Part shown: one piece after another, positions 52,429 through 61,234 of the stretch
How positions within the stretch are numbered: the first letter of the stretch is position 1
Layout: the number at the start of each line of letters is the position of its first letter
Source: an uncultured Pelagibacteraceae bacterium
Lineage (GTDB): Bacteria; Pseudomonadota; Alphaproteobacteria; Pelagibacterales; Pelagibacteraceae
Length of the DNA stretch: 64,000 bases
Direction of reading: 5' to 3'
NCBI GenBank assembly: GCA_902523515.1
Contig: CABYZT010000006.1
Span: 18,339 to 82,338, forward strand
Notes under the pieces: model-generated
Database searches by the model: none
The model's input: only the letters and a program-made list of their open reading frames with translations
Told to the model about the DNA's origin: nothing
Program-made: the position numbers and the translations under genes

Positions 52429-52894
52429 ATAAATTAATTCTTTTTGCGTAAAAAATTCTTATTATCCAGTATAAAAACAAACCTATTGGACCAATTAAAT
52501 AAGTCACAATTAATGGCACCCCCATCAAAACTTTGTTTATAGAAAACTTTTGAGAATCTTTAACAATCCAACCACCAATAAATAAATTAATTGCTATGAA
52601 ATGAGTCCAAAAAACCATTATGTACAAATGGTCTTCAAACAACCTAGATAGCTCACTTAGACCGAGGTAAAGAGAGAAATTTCCATCAAAATCGTAACCA
52701 ATTAAATAAGATTTATATAAAATGAAGATATAAACACCACTTAATATAAAAAAAGGAAAAATTGATGTTACAAAAATTCTACTTAAATGTGATTGAGGAA
52801 ACACTATCAAGATAAACCAAAAAGGTAGAACTCCAAGGTTGATCCACATGTAAAGTGTCTCAATTGTGAAATAAGTATAAATTTGTTCAATCAT
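52421..52894 (-). CDS. DUF4281 (ABA4-like) membrane protein
   Basis: 157-residue inner-membrane protein with four hydrophobic helices. LPFWFILIVFPQSHL at the start, WTHFIAINLFIGGWIVKDSQK in the middle and VTYLIGPIGLFLYWIIRIFYAKR at the end match my recollection of DUF4281, the family of plant ABA4, which is needed for neoxanthin formation from violaxanthin. A bacterial role in carotenoid or retinal chemistry is possible, but no carotenoid gene is in the window. It is the first gene of a minus-strand pair with the HCCA-isomerase-like gene. Confidence 0.7.
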   Translation of the reverse strand: MIEQIYTYFTIETLYMWINLGVLPFWFILIVFPQSHLSRIFVTSIFPFFILSGVYIFILYKSYLIGYDFDGNFSLYLGLSELSRLFEDHLYIMVFWTHFIAINLFIGGWIVKDSQKFSINKVLMGVPLIVTYLIGPIGLFLYWIIRIFYAKRINLYE

Positions 52895-52920
52895 TTAGAT
52901 ATATTATATTAAATCTAACA

Positions 52921-53484
52921 ATGATTCCTATAAGAAATAGAAAAAAAACTCTTCAAGTAACTGTCGATGAGATGCGTAATTTTGCCTTTGCTTATGTTGA
53001 AAAGTATGCACCTTCAAAACAACAACTCAAAACTTATTTATTAAAAAAATACATGAAACTATCAGCATCTGATGTAAGAAAAAAAGATGTAAATAAATTG
53101 ATTGATATTGTTTTGTCTGACCTAGAAAAAAACAGATTTATAAATGATCAATTTTATTCTGAAAGTAAAGCTAAAAGTATGATTCAAAGAGGAAACTCAA
53201 TTAATAAGATTAGAAATTATTTAATTGGAAAAGGGATTAACGAAACATTTATCAAAGATACAGTTGAAAAAATAAAGGAAGATAATTCTGATCAGGATTT
53301 TTTTTCAGCAATAAAATTATGTAAAAAAAAAAGAATTGGTCCAGCAAGAGCAGAGGATAATAGATCTTTATTTTACAAAAAAGATATATCTCTACTTGCA
53401 AGAAATGGATTTGATTTTGAAACATCTAGAAAGGTAATGGATATAGAAAAAAATGAATATCTAAAAATAATAAATCTACTTTGA
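52921..53484 (+). CDS. recX: RecX-family regulatory protein
   Basis: 187-residue protein resembling RecX, the modulator of RecA. It consists of helical repeats: AFAYVEKYAPSKQQLKTYLLKKY, VLSDLEKNRFINDQFYSESKAKSMIQRGNSINKIRNYLIGKGI, and a third repeat near KKRIGPAR. The spacing of RFxxDxxYA-type residues (RFINDQFYSE) is typical of the family. recA itself is not in the window. It converges on a 47-residue ORF with a nine-base overlap. Confidence 0.85.
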   Translation: MIPIRNRKKTLQVTVDEMRNFAFAYVEKYAPSKQQLKTYLLKKYMKLSASDVRKKDVNKLIDIVLSDLEKNRFINDQFYSESKAKSMIQRGNSINKIRNYLIGKGINETFIKDTVEKIKEDNSDQDFFSAIKLCKKKRIGPARAEDNRSLFYKKDISLLARNGFDFETSRKVMDIEKNEYLKIINLL

Positions 53485-53619
53485 ATTTTTATCTTTTTCT
53501 TCTTTAACAAGATGATTTATTTTGTTTCTTATGTAATTTTTTACGAAAACAAATACTAACAATCCAAAAATTGATACTGAAACAATAATAATCAATATTA
53601 TTCTTAATTGTTCATCCAT
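53476..53619 (-). CDS. 47-residue single-helix membrane protein (not in ORF track)
   Basis: Short ORF MDEQLRIILIIIVSVSIF..., with one transmembrane helix at residues 7-26 and a basic/acidic tail RNKINHLVKEEKDKNSK. Its ATG overlaps the cysQ stop by one base (TAATG), and it fills the gap between cysQ and recX, ending nine bases inside the recX 3' end. The positive-inside pattern suggests the C-terminus is cytoplasmic. No family is recognised. Confidence 0.65.
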   Translation of the reverse strand: MDEQLRIILIIIVSVSIFGLLVFVFVKNYIRNKINHLVKEEKDKNSK

Positions 53620-54389
53620 TATAAAATATTTTTATTTTTCAAAATTATACTTGGATTTTTTAAATCTTTTTTACCGTACAAAATTTCATTTCCTTTAAAA
53701 TCAGTTACAGTTCCACCTGAATGTTCTAAAATTGCATGACCAGCTGCTATATCCCACTCATATGCTCTGGGTTCAGCAACATAACCATCGTATTCACCAG
53801 CAGCAACTACACAAAATTTTAAAGAACTTTTCATTTTAGTATTTTCTTTTACTCCTAAATCATCATAAATTTTTTGAATTTCAGGCTTTATTTTAGTTGA
53901 GTACGAAATAAATTTTAAATTTTCTGTTTTTTTAGGTGGTAAATTATTTAAGTTTATTTTTTTACCATTACTAAACTCAAAAGCATTACCTTTTTCAAAT
54001 GAATAAAACATTCTTTTTTTTGCTGGAGCATTTATTAATCCAGCAACAGGTCTATTATTAATAATCAAACCAGCATTAATTGTAAATTCTTCTAAATAAT
54101 TAATATAATCATATGTTCCATCAATAGGATCAACCAGCCAGAAATCTTTTAAATTTAGGTTATCTTTATTTTCAGAGGTCTCTTCTGAAATGATAGGTAA
54201 ATTTGGAGTAACCTCAGAAATTTTTTTTGATATAAATTTATTTACTTCTAAATCACCATTACTTACCGGTGTATTGTCTGATTTTATTTTTTTTATCAAA
54301 CCCTTATTTCTTAACTCTATGGCTAAATCTCCAGCTTCTAAAAAATTATCAATTAAATTTTCAACAATCTCTTTTAAGTTCACCTTCAT
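53619..54389 (-). CDS. cysQ: Inositol-monophosphatase-superfamily phosphatase, CysQ-like
   Basis: 256-residue Mg-dependent phosphatase. The metal-binding motifs are SEETSENK (first Glu), FWLVDPIDGTYDYINY (DPIDGT) and AYEWDIAAGHAILEHSGG (WDxAAG). The arrangement and length are close to CysQ, which hydrolyses 3'-phosphoadenosine 5'-phosphate made in sulfate and sulfotransferase metabolism, but inositol- or sugar-phosphate phosphatases share the same motifs. It is the middle gene of a compact minus-strand operon, with an ATGA overlap to the DUF3553 gene. Confidence 0.85.
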   Translation of the reverse strand: MKVNLKEIVENLIDNFLEAGDLAIELRNKGLIKKIKSDNTPVSNGDLEVNKFISKKISEVTPNLPIISEETSENKDNLNLKDFWLVDPIDGTYDYINYLEEFTINAGLIINNRPVAGLINAPAKKRMFYSFEKGNAFEFSNGKKINLNNLPPKKTENLKFISYSTKIKPEIQKIYDDLGVKENTKMKSSLKFCVVAAGEYDGYVAEPRAYEWDIAAGHAILEHSGGTVTDFKGNEILYGKKDLKNPSIILKNKNIL

Positions 54390-54556
54390 TTTCCTAATTT
54401 TTTTAATTCAACGTTTTTTGCATTAATCACTTTTTTTCCAGCATTTTCAAAATTAACTGTCACTTTATCGTTAATTATAGATTGCACTTGCCCAATTCCC
54501 CATTCTTTTTTTTGAGGATTAGTGACTTTGTCACCTGGTTCATAATCTAAAATCAT
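54386..54556 (-). CDS. DUF3553 small protein (not in ORF track)
   Basis: 56-residue ORF with the layout of alphaproteobacterial DUF3553 proteins: [20 protein letters not shown], then [25 protein letters not shown], a small SH3-like beta-barrel. It shares ATGA with the cysQ start, as in translationally coupled genes, and diverges from mnmA 41 bases away. Function is unknown; related folds bind nucleic acid or protein partners such as in UvrD/Rep or CarD-like tails. Confidence 0.85.
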   Translation of the reverse strand: MILDYEPGDKVTNPQKKEWGIGQVQSIINDKVTVNFENAGKKVINAKNVELKKLGK

Positions 54557-54597
54557 TTAATTTAACTTATATTGTAAATAAGTATAAATACCACCTT

Positions 54598-55716
54598 ATG
54601 AATAAAGATTTGAATTCTATTGGTTTAGATAAAAAACCTTCAGATACCACCGTAGTTGTTGCAATGTCGGGTGGAGTAGATTCTTCTACTGTTGCAGGAA
54701 TTATGAAAAATGAAGGTTATACTGTAATTGGTATAACTCTAAAACTTTATGATGATGGTAAAGAAGTAGCTGCATCTAAACAGTGTTGTTCTGGTCAAGA
54801 TATAATGGATGCTAAACGTGTTGCACATAAGTTAGGTATAGAACATAAAATTTTATATTATCAAGATAAGTTTAAACAAGGTGTTATAGATAATTTTGTT
54901 GAGAGTTATTTAAAAGGTGAAACCCCAATTCCATGTGTTCAGTGTAATCAAACTGTAAAATTTAAAGATTTATTTGAAGTTTCAAAAGAACTCAAAGCGG
55001 ATGCGTTAGTTACAGGCCATTATGTGAAAAGTATTACAGAAAATAAAACTACAAACATGTATAGAGCAATAGATGAAAATAGAGACCAAAGTTATTTTTT
55101 ATTCAACACAACTAGAGAACAATTAGATTATTTAAGATTTCCCTTAGGTGGAATGTTAAAAGACAAAACTAGAGAAATTGCAAAAAATCTTGATTTAAAT
55201 GTTGCAGATAAACCTGATAGTCAAGATATCTGTTTTGTTCCAAATGGTGATTATGCTTCAGTAATACAAAAGTTCAGACCAGACTCCTTTCAGAAAGGAA
55301 ATATAAAAAATTTAAATGGTGAGGTAATTGGTGTTCATGATGGAATTATTAATTTCACGATTGGTCAAAGAAAAGGAATTAAAGTTTCAGATAAAGAAGC
55401 CCTTTATGTGTTAAAGATAAATTCGGATAAAAATGAAATAATAGTTGGACCTAAAGAAAAACTTGGAAAAAAAACAATTTCTTTAAAGGAAATAAATTTA
55501 TTAACTAACAAAGAGGATTTAGATCAAAATTTACTTGTTAAAGTTAGATCTACTGGAAGTCTTCTAGAAGCAAAAGTAAATCTTATAGATAATAATAATG
55601 CTAAAGTTAATTTAGCAATTCCTGAGGATGGCATTTCACCTGGTCAGGCATGTGTTTTTTATCGTAAAGACCAGTTTGGCCACAAAGTACTTGGTGGTGG
55701 TTGGATTAAAGAATAG
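54598..55716 (+). CDS. mnmA: tRNA-specific 2-thiouridylase MnmA
   Basis: 372-residue enzyme that puts sulfur on U34 of tRNAs for Lys, Glu and Gln. [12 protein letters not shown] is the PP-loop ATP site; catalytic Cys pair: [11 protein letters not shown] in the middle and [13 protein letters not shown] near residue 210. FTIGQRKGI and the C-terminal [13 protein letters not shown] match the two smaller domains. Length and order are normal. It diverges from the DUF3553-cysQ operon and converges on the 27-residue basic ORF. Confidence 0.96.
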   Translation: MNKDLNSIGLDKKPSDTTVVVAMSGGVDSSTVAGIMKNEGYTVIGITLKLYDDGKEVAASKQCCSGQDIMDAKRVAHKLGIEHKILYYQDKFKQGVIDNFVESYLKGETPIPCVQCNQTVKFKDLFEVSKELKADALVTGHYVKSITENKTTNMYRAIDENRDQSYFLFNTTREQLDYLRFPLGGMLKDKTREIAKNLDLNVADKPDSQDICFVPNGDYASVIQKFRPDSFQKGNIKNLNGEVIGVHDGIINFTIGQRKGIKVSDKEALYVLKINSDKNEIIVGPKEKLGKKTISLKEINLLTNKEDLDQNLLVKVRSTGSLLEAKVNLIDNNNAKVNLAIPEDGISPGQACVFYRKDQFGHKVLGGGWIKE

Positions 55717-55724
55717 CAGAAAAA

Positions 55725-55808
55725 TTATTTCTTCTTATTTTTTCTTTTAGCTCTTCTTTTTTTAGACCCTTGTTTTCTTCGGCCTCTATGTTTCTTTGGG
55801 TAACTCAT
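55725..55808 (-). CDS. Highly basic 27-residue microprotein (not in ORF track)
   Basis: The ORF MSYPKKHRGRRKQGSKKRRA ends in KRKNKKK; 17 of 27 residues are Lys, Arg or His, with no acidic residue. An AGGA ribosome-binding sequence lies four bases before the ATG, and an in-frame stop lies directly upstream. It resembles the tiny basic ribosomal proteins in composition, though not clearly any one family in sequence. An A-rich strand would bias toward Lys codons, but CGA, AGA, CAT and GGC codons are mixed in. Expression is unproven. Confidence 0.45.
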   Translation of the reverse strand: MSYPKKHRGRRKQGSKKRRAKRKNKKK

Positions 55809-55880
55809 TTAGTCCTATTTTAATTTTATTGACGTTTTTCATGGGATATAGCATTGTCTTAATAACTTATCAAATTTATT

Positions 55881-57059
55881 ATGGGTAATTCCTTCAAGAC
55901 TTTTCTCAAACATACAGCTAAAGATTTTCATAATCAGTCTGTAAATCCTCCTGTAGTTAGAGCTTCTACTATTATTTTTAAATCCATGCAGGATATTAAA
56001 AAAACTCAGAATAAATATTTGAAAGATCCAGTAAGTGGAAATTTTGATTACGGTCGACAGGGAACATCCACAACATATGCTTTACAACAAATTTTAAGAA
56101 AAATTGAAGAATGTTATAAGGTTTATTTAACCCCTACTGGTTTTGGTGCAATATTTCTTGGTGTGTTAAGTGTTGTAAAACCAGATGACGAAATACTTGT
56201 TACAGATTCAGTTTACTCGCCATCAAGACTTTTAACAGAAACATACCTTAAAAAATTTAATATCAGAGCAATATTTTATAATCCAAATGACTTGAATGAT
56301 CTAAAAAGTAAGATTACAAAAAAAACAAAGCTTATTCTTGTTGAAAATCCTGGAAGCAACACTTTTGAATTTCAAGATTTATCTAAAATAGTTGCATTGG
56401 CAAAAAAAAATAAAATTTATACAGCCATAGATAACACTTGGGGAACACCTTATTTTCTGAAACCAATAAAGCTAGGTTTTGATATGTCGATTGTCTCTGC
56501 AACAAAATATTATTCTGGTCACTCAGATGTAATGGGTGGCAGTTTAGCTATAAGTAAACGAGTTTTTAAATTAGTAGAAGCAACAAATAAAGTTTCAGGA
56601 TTAAGATTAGGTCCAGATGATGCATATTTAATCCTAAGAGGTATTCGAACTTTAGATGTAAGATTGGAAAAACATCAGGAAAATGCATTTAAAGTCTCCA
56701 AGTTTTTATCAAAACAGAAAAAAATAATTAAAGTTTTTTATCCATATAAAAAAGGTAGTCAAAATTATAAATTATGGAAAAAATATTATTCTGGAGCATC
56801 GGGTTTATTAGGATTTAAAATAAAATCAAAAAATAAAAACTCAGTGTTAAAATTTGTTAATTCTTTAAAACTTTTTGGGTATGGATTTAGTTGGGGAGGC
56901 TTCGAAAGCTTAGCACTTTATCAAACACACCAAGCACTAGGTAAGAGACAATTTACACATATAAATAAACATGAACATATAATAAGGATGCATATTGGAC
57001 TTGAAGATCCTAAAGACATAATAAATGATATAAAACAAGCATTAAAATTTATTAAATGA
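55881..57059 (+). CDS. metC: PLP-dependent cystathionine beta-lyase-like enzyme
   Basis: 392-residue Cys/Met-metabolism PLP enzyme. NPPVVRASTIIFKSM at the N-terminus, FDYGRQGTSTTYALQQIL (phosphate-binding Tyr-Arg), AIDNTWGTPYF (Asp) and SATKYYSGHSDVMGG with the PLP Lys match MetC; the GHSD stretch and the ending SWGGFESLALYQ are typical of cystathionine beta-lyases. It would convert cystathionine to homocysteine, or act as a cysteine desulfhydrase. It overlaps the MFS gene by four bases (ATGA), suggesting a linked transport role. Confidence 0.9.
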   Translation: MGNSFKTFLKHTAKDFHNQSVNPPVVRASTIIFKSMQDIKKTQNKYLKDPVSGNFDYGRQGTSTTYALQQILRKIEECYKVYLTPTGFGAIFLGVLSVVKPDDEILVTDSVYSPSRLLTETYLKKFNIRAIFYNPNDLNDLKSKITKKTKLILVENPGSNTFEFQDLSKIVALAKKNKIYTAIDNTWGTPYFLKPIKLGFDMSIVSATKYYSGHSDVMGGSLAISKRVFKLVEATNKVSGLRLGPDDAYLILRGIRTLDVRLEKHQENAFKVSKFLSKQKKIIKVFYPYKKGSQNYKLWKKYYSGASGLLGFKIKSKNKNSVLKFVNSLKLFGYGFSWGGFESLALYQTHQALGKRQFTHINKHEHIIRMHIGLEDPKDIINDIKQALKFIK

Positions 57060-58276
57060 GTTCAGAAAGTTTTACTATTAGCAAAAAAGCACTAATCACT
57101 TTAGTTGCTGCTTCTATTGTTGTAATTATTTCTTTAGGAATAAGACAGACCTTTGGGTTGTTTTATTTTGATTTTAATACTGACTTAGATATTTCCATTT
57201 CTCATTTTGGTTTTGTTATGGGATTGCAGTTATTACTTTGGGGAGTATTCAGTCCGTTGTTTGGTGTAATTACTGATAAATATGGAGGAGCGGTTGCAAT
57301 ATTTATTGGTTTTGTTTTTTATTTAGTTGGGGTTTTGCTTTTTTATTCTGGTTATAATACCGGAGGTTATTTTACTTTAACTATAGGAGTGATGATTGGA
57401 ATAGGCTTGGGCTCCACTGCAATAGGTATCCCGGTATCAGTAGTAGCTAAACATTTTCCTGCATCTAATAGAACTATTGCAACAGGAATTGTTACATGTG
57501 CAGGTTCATTTGGATATTTTGTATCACCTTTACTTGTAAGATATTCCTTAGTTGAAACAGGCTGGGAGAATACTCTTTTATATTTTTCTCTTCTTTTAGG
57601 ATTAGGATTAGTGGTAGCATTGTTTGTTAGTACTCCAAAAATACCTGTAGGAGTTAATCAAGATAATAATCAAACAGCAAGAGAGGCACTAAAAGAGGCA
57701 TTTGCAAACAAAAGTTTTATTTATCTCACTTTAGGTTTTTTTGTTTGTGGTTGGCATATTGCTCTAGTAGCAACACACATTCCTACCTATATGGCAGACA
57801 AAGGTTTGCCTGATTGGACACCTGCAATGGTTTTAGCTTTGATAGGAGTGTTTAATATGGCAGGCACTATTACAAGTGGTTATTTAGCAACAAGGTATAG
57901 TAAGAAAAAAATATTAAGTGCAATATATCTTTTAAGAGGCGTTTCAATTATCTATTTTATTTTCTTACCACCAAGTATATTTAATTCTGTAGTTTTTGGA
58001 GTTACTTTTGGTTTTTTATGGCTATCCACAGTTCCTCCAACGAATGGAATTGTTGCACATATATTTGGTACAAAATATGTTGGACTTTTATATGGAATAG
58101 TTTTTGTAAGCCATCAAATTGGTTCTTTCCTAGGAGCATATCTAGGTGGTGTATTTTATGAATTAAATGGAAATTTTGACTATGCATGGTACGGATCTAT
58201 CGCATTATCAATTTTTGCAGGTCTGATACATTTACCTATAGTAGAGAAAGCAATTGAAAGAACTCAGCCAGCATAA
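57056..58276 (+). CDS. Major facilitator superfamily transporter
   Basis: 406-residue, 12-helix MFS transporter. RQTFGLFYFDFNTDLDISISHFGFVMG is the first-helix region, GVITDKYGGAVA the conserved loop between helices 2 and 3 (DxxG), and GLGLGSTAIGIPVSVVAKHF the following helix pair. The second half includes SGYLATRYSKKKIL. This layout is like the oxalate/formate or monocarboxylate-type MFS group. Overlap with metC by ATGA suggests co-regulation; a sulfur-containing or organic acid substrate is only a guess. Confidence 0.92.
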   Translation: MSSESFTISKKALITLVAASIVVIISLGIRQTFGLFYFDFNTDLDISISHFGFVMGLQLLLWGVFSPLFGVITDKYGGAVAIFIGFVFYLVGVLLFYSGYNTGGYFTLTIGVMIGIGLGSTAIGIPVSVVAKHFPASNRTIATGIVTCAGSFGYFVSPLLVRYSLVETGWENTLLYFSLLLGLGLVVALFVSTPKIPVGVNQDNNQTAREALKEAFANKSFIYLTLGFFVCGWHIALVATHIPTYMADKGLPDWTPAMVLALIGVFNMAGTITSGYLATRYSKKKILSAIYLLRGVSIIYFIFLPPSIFNSVVFGVTFGFLWLSTVPPTNGIVAHIFGTKYVGLLYGIVFVSHQIGSFLGAYLGGVFYELNGNFDYAWYGSIALSIFAGLIHLPIVEKAIERTQPA

Positions 58277-59468
58277 GTTTAAATTCAACCCTTATTTAGA
58301 GGATCTGTATCAATCAGATAAACCTTTAATTATTTATAAAGTAGAAGATGGCTACAATATTTATACAGATTTTTCAAAAAAGATCATTTTAACAAAAAAA
58401 AATATACATAAATTTCTTAATTCGTTAGAGAAAAAAAAATATAACAAAGAAACAGATTTATATCTTGGTTTTTTTGGTTATGAAATTTTATGTAATTTGA
58501 TTGGTATTAATTTAAAAAATAAAAAAAGGATAAACTTTTATAAAGGAATTTTTTATAAACCTGAGACTATAATTAAAATTAGAAAAGATATCAAAGTTAT
58601 ATCTAATATAAAAAAACATACATTTAACTATCAATTCAACAAAACTCAAATTTTAAGTCCTTTTAAGATTAATATTTCATATGCAAAATATAAAAAAATA
58701 TTTGAATTATTTTCAAAAAAAATAAGAGAGGGTGAGACTTATCAAATTAAAATTTGTACAAAATATAAGAATAAATCATTAATTAATCCTATTAATTTTT
58801 TTTGGAAATTGATGCGTGTTAATGCTTCTCCTGAGTCATTTATGATAAAAGACAAAGATTATTCTATAGTAAGTTGTTCACCAGAAACATTAATTGATAA
58901 GAAAAAAAACAAAATTATAACAAAACCAATAGCTGGAACTTTTAAGAAAAAATTATTATCCAATAAAAATATAGCTCTTAAATATTTCAAAAATAATGAG
59001 AAAGAAACAAAAGAACACAACATGATAGTTGATATGGAAAGAAGTGATTTATCAAAAATTTGTAAGCCTGGAAGTGTTAAAATACTTAAAAAAAAATACG
59101 TTGAAGAATACAAGCATCTTTTTCATTATGTGACTTCAATAGGTGGGAAAATAAATAAAAATACAAAATTGATTGATATCATCAAAGCTATGATGCCTGG
59201 AGGATCTGTAATTGGTTGTCCTAAGATAAGAACGTTAGAACTTCTAAATAATCAAGAAAAAGAAAGTAGAAATATTTTTACAGGAAGTTTTGGATTTATT
59301 AAATTTAATCAAGATATGAAGTTTAATATTATAATTAGATCTATATTAAATTACAAAAATCAATCAGAGATCTCTGCTGCATCTGGAGTAGTATTAGATA
59401 GTTCACCTAAGAAAGAGTTCAATGAAAATTATATTAAAGCAAAATCTTTACTGGAGTTGTTTAAATGA
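58254..59468 (+). CDS. pabB: Aminodeoxychorismate synthase component I
   Basis: 404-residue chorismate-binding enzyme making 4-amino-4-deoxychorismate for p-aminobenzoate and folate. YAKYKKIFELFSKKIREGETYQIKICTKY, SPETLIDKKKNKIITKPIAGT, EHNMIVDMERSDLSKICKPGSV and PGGSVIGCPKIRTLELL are the family core blocks. PIAGT with Lys before it is typical of PabB, rather than the anthranilate TrpE. The start is uncertain: the track uses a TTG at 58254, overlapping the MFS gene by 23 bases, and no in-frame ATG lies near. The gene overlaps pabA by four bases. Confidence 0.9.
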   Translation: MKELSQHKFKFNPYLEDLYQSDKPLIIYKVEDGYNIYTDFSKKIILTKKNIHKFLNSLEKKKYNKETDLYLGFFGYEILCNLIGINLKNKKRINFYKGIFYKPETIIKIRKDIKVISNIKKHTFNYQFNKTQILSPFKINISYAKYKKIFELFSKKIREGETYQIKICTKYKNKSLINPINFFWKLMRVNASPESFMIKDKDYSIVSCSPETLIDKKKNKIITKPIAGTFKKKLLSNKNIALKYFKNNEKETKEHNMIVDMERSDLSKICKPGSVKILKKKYVEEYKHLFHYVTSIGGKINKNTKLIDIIKAMMPGGSVIGCPKIRTLELLNNQEKESRNIFTGSFGFIKFNQDMKFNIIIRSILNYKNQSEISAASGVVLDSSPKKEFNENYIKAKSLLELFK

Positions 59469-60022
59469 TTTACATAATCGATCATCAAGACTCTTTTACT
59501 TGGAATGTTGTTCATCAATTTGCAAAATTTGATAAAGTTTTTTGCTCAAATTATTACGAGGTAAATAACAAATTACTTGATAAAAGTGATGTGATCGTTT
59601 TATCACCAGGACCTGGATCACCAAAGGATTACCCTAATACTTCAAAAATTTATAAAAAATACAAAGGAAGGAAAAAAATTATTGGTATTTGTCTTGGTTA
59701 TCAAATGATTTTGCATAATGAAGGAGGCAAAATAATACAACAAAAAAAAATTTATCATGGATTTCAATCTAAAATAAAAACAAATAATCAAAGTAAAATC
59801 TTTAAAAATAATCAACAGTTTAAAGTTGGAAGATATCATTCATTAAAATTAATGGAGCCATTTAAATCAAATTCTATTAAAATAACTATGAGATGTAGTA
59901 AAACAAAAATACCAATGGGTCTTGAGGATAATCAAAACAAAATATATGGATTTCAATTTCATCCAGAATCTTTTTTAACAGAAAATGGCAACACTCTTAT
60001 TAAAAAAATCTTATCAGCTTAG
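59465..60022 (+). CDS. pabA: Glutamine amidotransferase, aminodeoxychorismate synthase component II
   Basis: 185-residue class-I glutamine amidotransferase that supplies ammonia to PabB. IIDHQDSFTWNVVHQF is the N-terminal motif, VLSPGPGSPKDYP the oxyanion loop, GICLGYQMI the catalytic Cys and FQFHPESFLTENG the His and Glu. The length fits the stand-alone PabA/TrpG. Its role here is set by the neighbouring pabB and pabC. It overlaps pabB by ATGA and pabC by 38 bases. Confidence 0.93.
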   Translation: MIYIIDHQDSFTWNVVHQFAKFDKVFCSNYYEVNNKLLDKSDVIVLSPGPGSPKDYPNTSKIYKKYKGRKKIIGICLGYQMILHNEGGKIIQQKKIYHGFQSKIKTNNQSKIFKNNQQFKVGRYHSLKLMEPFKSNSIKITMRCSKTKIPMGLEDNQNKIYGFQFHPESFLTENGNTLIKKILSA

Positions 60023-60728
60023 TAATCTTAAAGAAGTGAATTTCAATGATCTTTGGGGGTCTAGGGGTGTATTCACCACAATGCGAATGGTTGGAAAACC
60101 TCCTAAGTTAATACTTTTAAAAGCGCATTTAGAGAACTTAATAAAATCTACAAAAAAATATGGAATAAAAAAAAACAATTTAAAAAACATTATTAAAGAT
60201 TTAATTAACAAAAATACCCTATACATAGGTTCTGATAATTTATTTCGTATAGCGTTAAATAAAAAACTGATATCAGTCTCAATTAGAAAAAGACCAAAAC
60301 CAAAAAGTAATTTTCATCTTTTATTATTTAAATATAAACGAGTAGAGCCAACTTACAAAAATCTCTATTATAAAAAAATATTAGCAAAATTAAGCAAAGT
60401 TGATTCAACTAAATTTGATATTGCTCTAGTAGCAAAGGATAAAATTTTAGAAACTGGTACTTCAAATTTAGTTTTTGTGAAAAATGGGAAGATTTTTTCA
60501 CCTAAAAAAAATTGTTATTTTGGAAACACACTTAAATTTATAAGCAAGAGAATTAAAATTAATTTTAAAGATATTTTTATTAAATCAATCGATGATTACG
60601 ATGAAATAATTCTTATTGGATCCGGTAAAGGAATAACATCAGTTTCAAAAATAAACGAACTTAAATGGAAGAGAAGAAAGACTGGTTGCTACACAAAGTT
60701 AAATAAAATATATAACTCTCTTGTTTAA
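59985..60728 (+). CDS. pabC: Aminodeoxychorismate lyase, class-IV PLP enzyme
   Basis: 247-residue fold-type-IV PLP enzyme that cleaves aminodeoxychorismate to p-aminobenzoate and pyruvate. The N-terminus has WGSRGVFTTMRMVGKPPKLI, as in the family; LYYKKILAKLSKVDSTKFDIALVAKDK contains the PLP Lys region, and ILETGTSNLVFVKNGKIFSP the conserved SN pair; the end has IILIGSGKGITSVSKI. The start at 59985 overlaps pabA by 38 bases; a later start would cut into the conserved N-terminus. Together with pabB and pabA it forms a complete p-aminobenzoate operon. Confidence 0.88.
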   Translation: MATLLLKKSYQLSNLKEVNFNDLWGSRGVFTTMRMVGKPPKLILLKAHLENLIKSTKKYGIKKNNLKNIIKDLINKNTLYIGSDNLFRIALNKKLISVSIRKRPKPKSNFHLLLFKYKRVEPTYKNLYYKKILAKLSKVDSTKFDIALVAKDKILETGTSNLVFVKNGKIFSPKKNCYFGNTLKFISKRIKINFKDIFIKSIDDYDEIILIGSGKGITSVSKINELKWKRRKTGCYTKLNKIYNSLV

Positions 60729-60730
60729 AT

Positions 60731-61129
60731 ATGAAAGATCCAAACAATCCTTGTATATTTTGTAAAATTAGAAAAGAAGAGCTTCAGTTTGAAAACCAAT
60801 TGGCTTATTCATCTACAGATAGCTATCCTGTCTCAGAATTTCATAGTCTTATCGTTCCTAAAAGACATGTTGAAACATATTTTGAGCTTACTAAAGATGA
60901 AATTCAAGCATGTAATGATTTAATCTTCAAAACTAAAGAAAAAATTTTAAAACAAGATACTAGTGTTAAAGGTTTTAATATAGGCACAAATGCAGGAAAA
61001 TCTGCAGGCCAATCAATTATGCATTGTCATATTCATCTAATTCCCAGAAGAGAAGGGGATGTTGAGAATCCTCAGGGCGGTGTTAGGTCAGTGATTCCCA
61101 ACAAACAACACTACAAACGTAAACTCTAA
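60731..61129 (+). CDS. HIT family nucleotide-binding protein
   Basis: 132-residue protein of the histidine-triad superfamily. CIFCKIRKEE holds the N-terminal Cys pair, VSEFHSLIVPKRHVETYFELTKDE is the family core, and the HxHxH active site is MHCHIHLIPRREGD, preceded by GFNIGTNAGKSAGQSI. Family members hydrolyse nucleotide phosphoramidates or related P-N or P-O bonds. It follows pabC by two bases. Cellular substrate unknown. Confidence 0.92.
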   Translation: MKDPNNPCIFCKIRKEELQFENQLAYSSTDSYPVSEFHSLIVPKRHVETYFELTKDEIQACNDLIFKTKEKILKQDTSVKGFNIGTNAGKSAGQSIMHCHIHLIPRREGDVENPQGGVRSVIPNKQHYKRKL

Positions 61130-61234
61130 GTTGTTATTAAAGACAAATTGACCAATACTTTTGGTTGAACTCTATAAGTTTCTAGAATAGAAAACCTTAA
61201 ATTAATTCAATTTTATTTTACAAGGGTATTAAAA

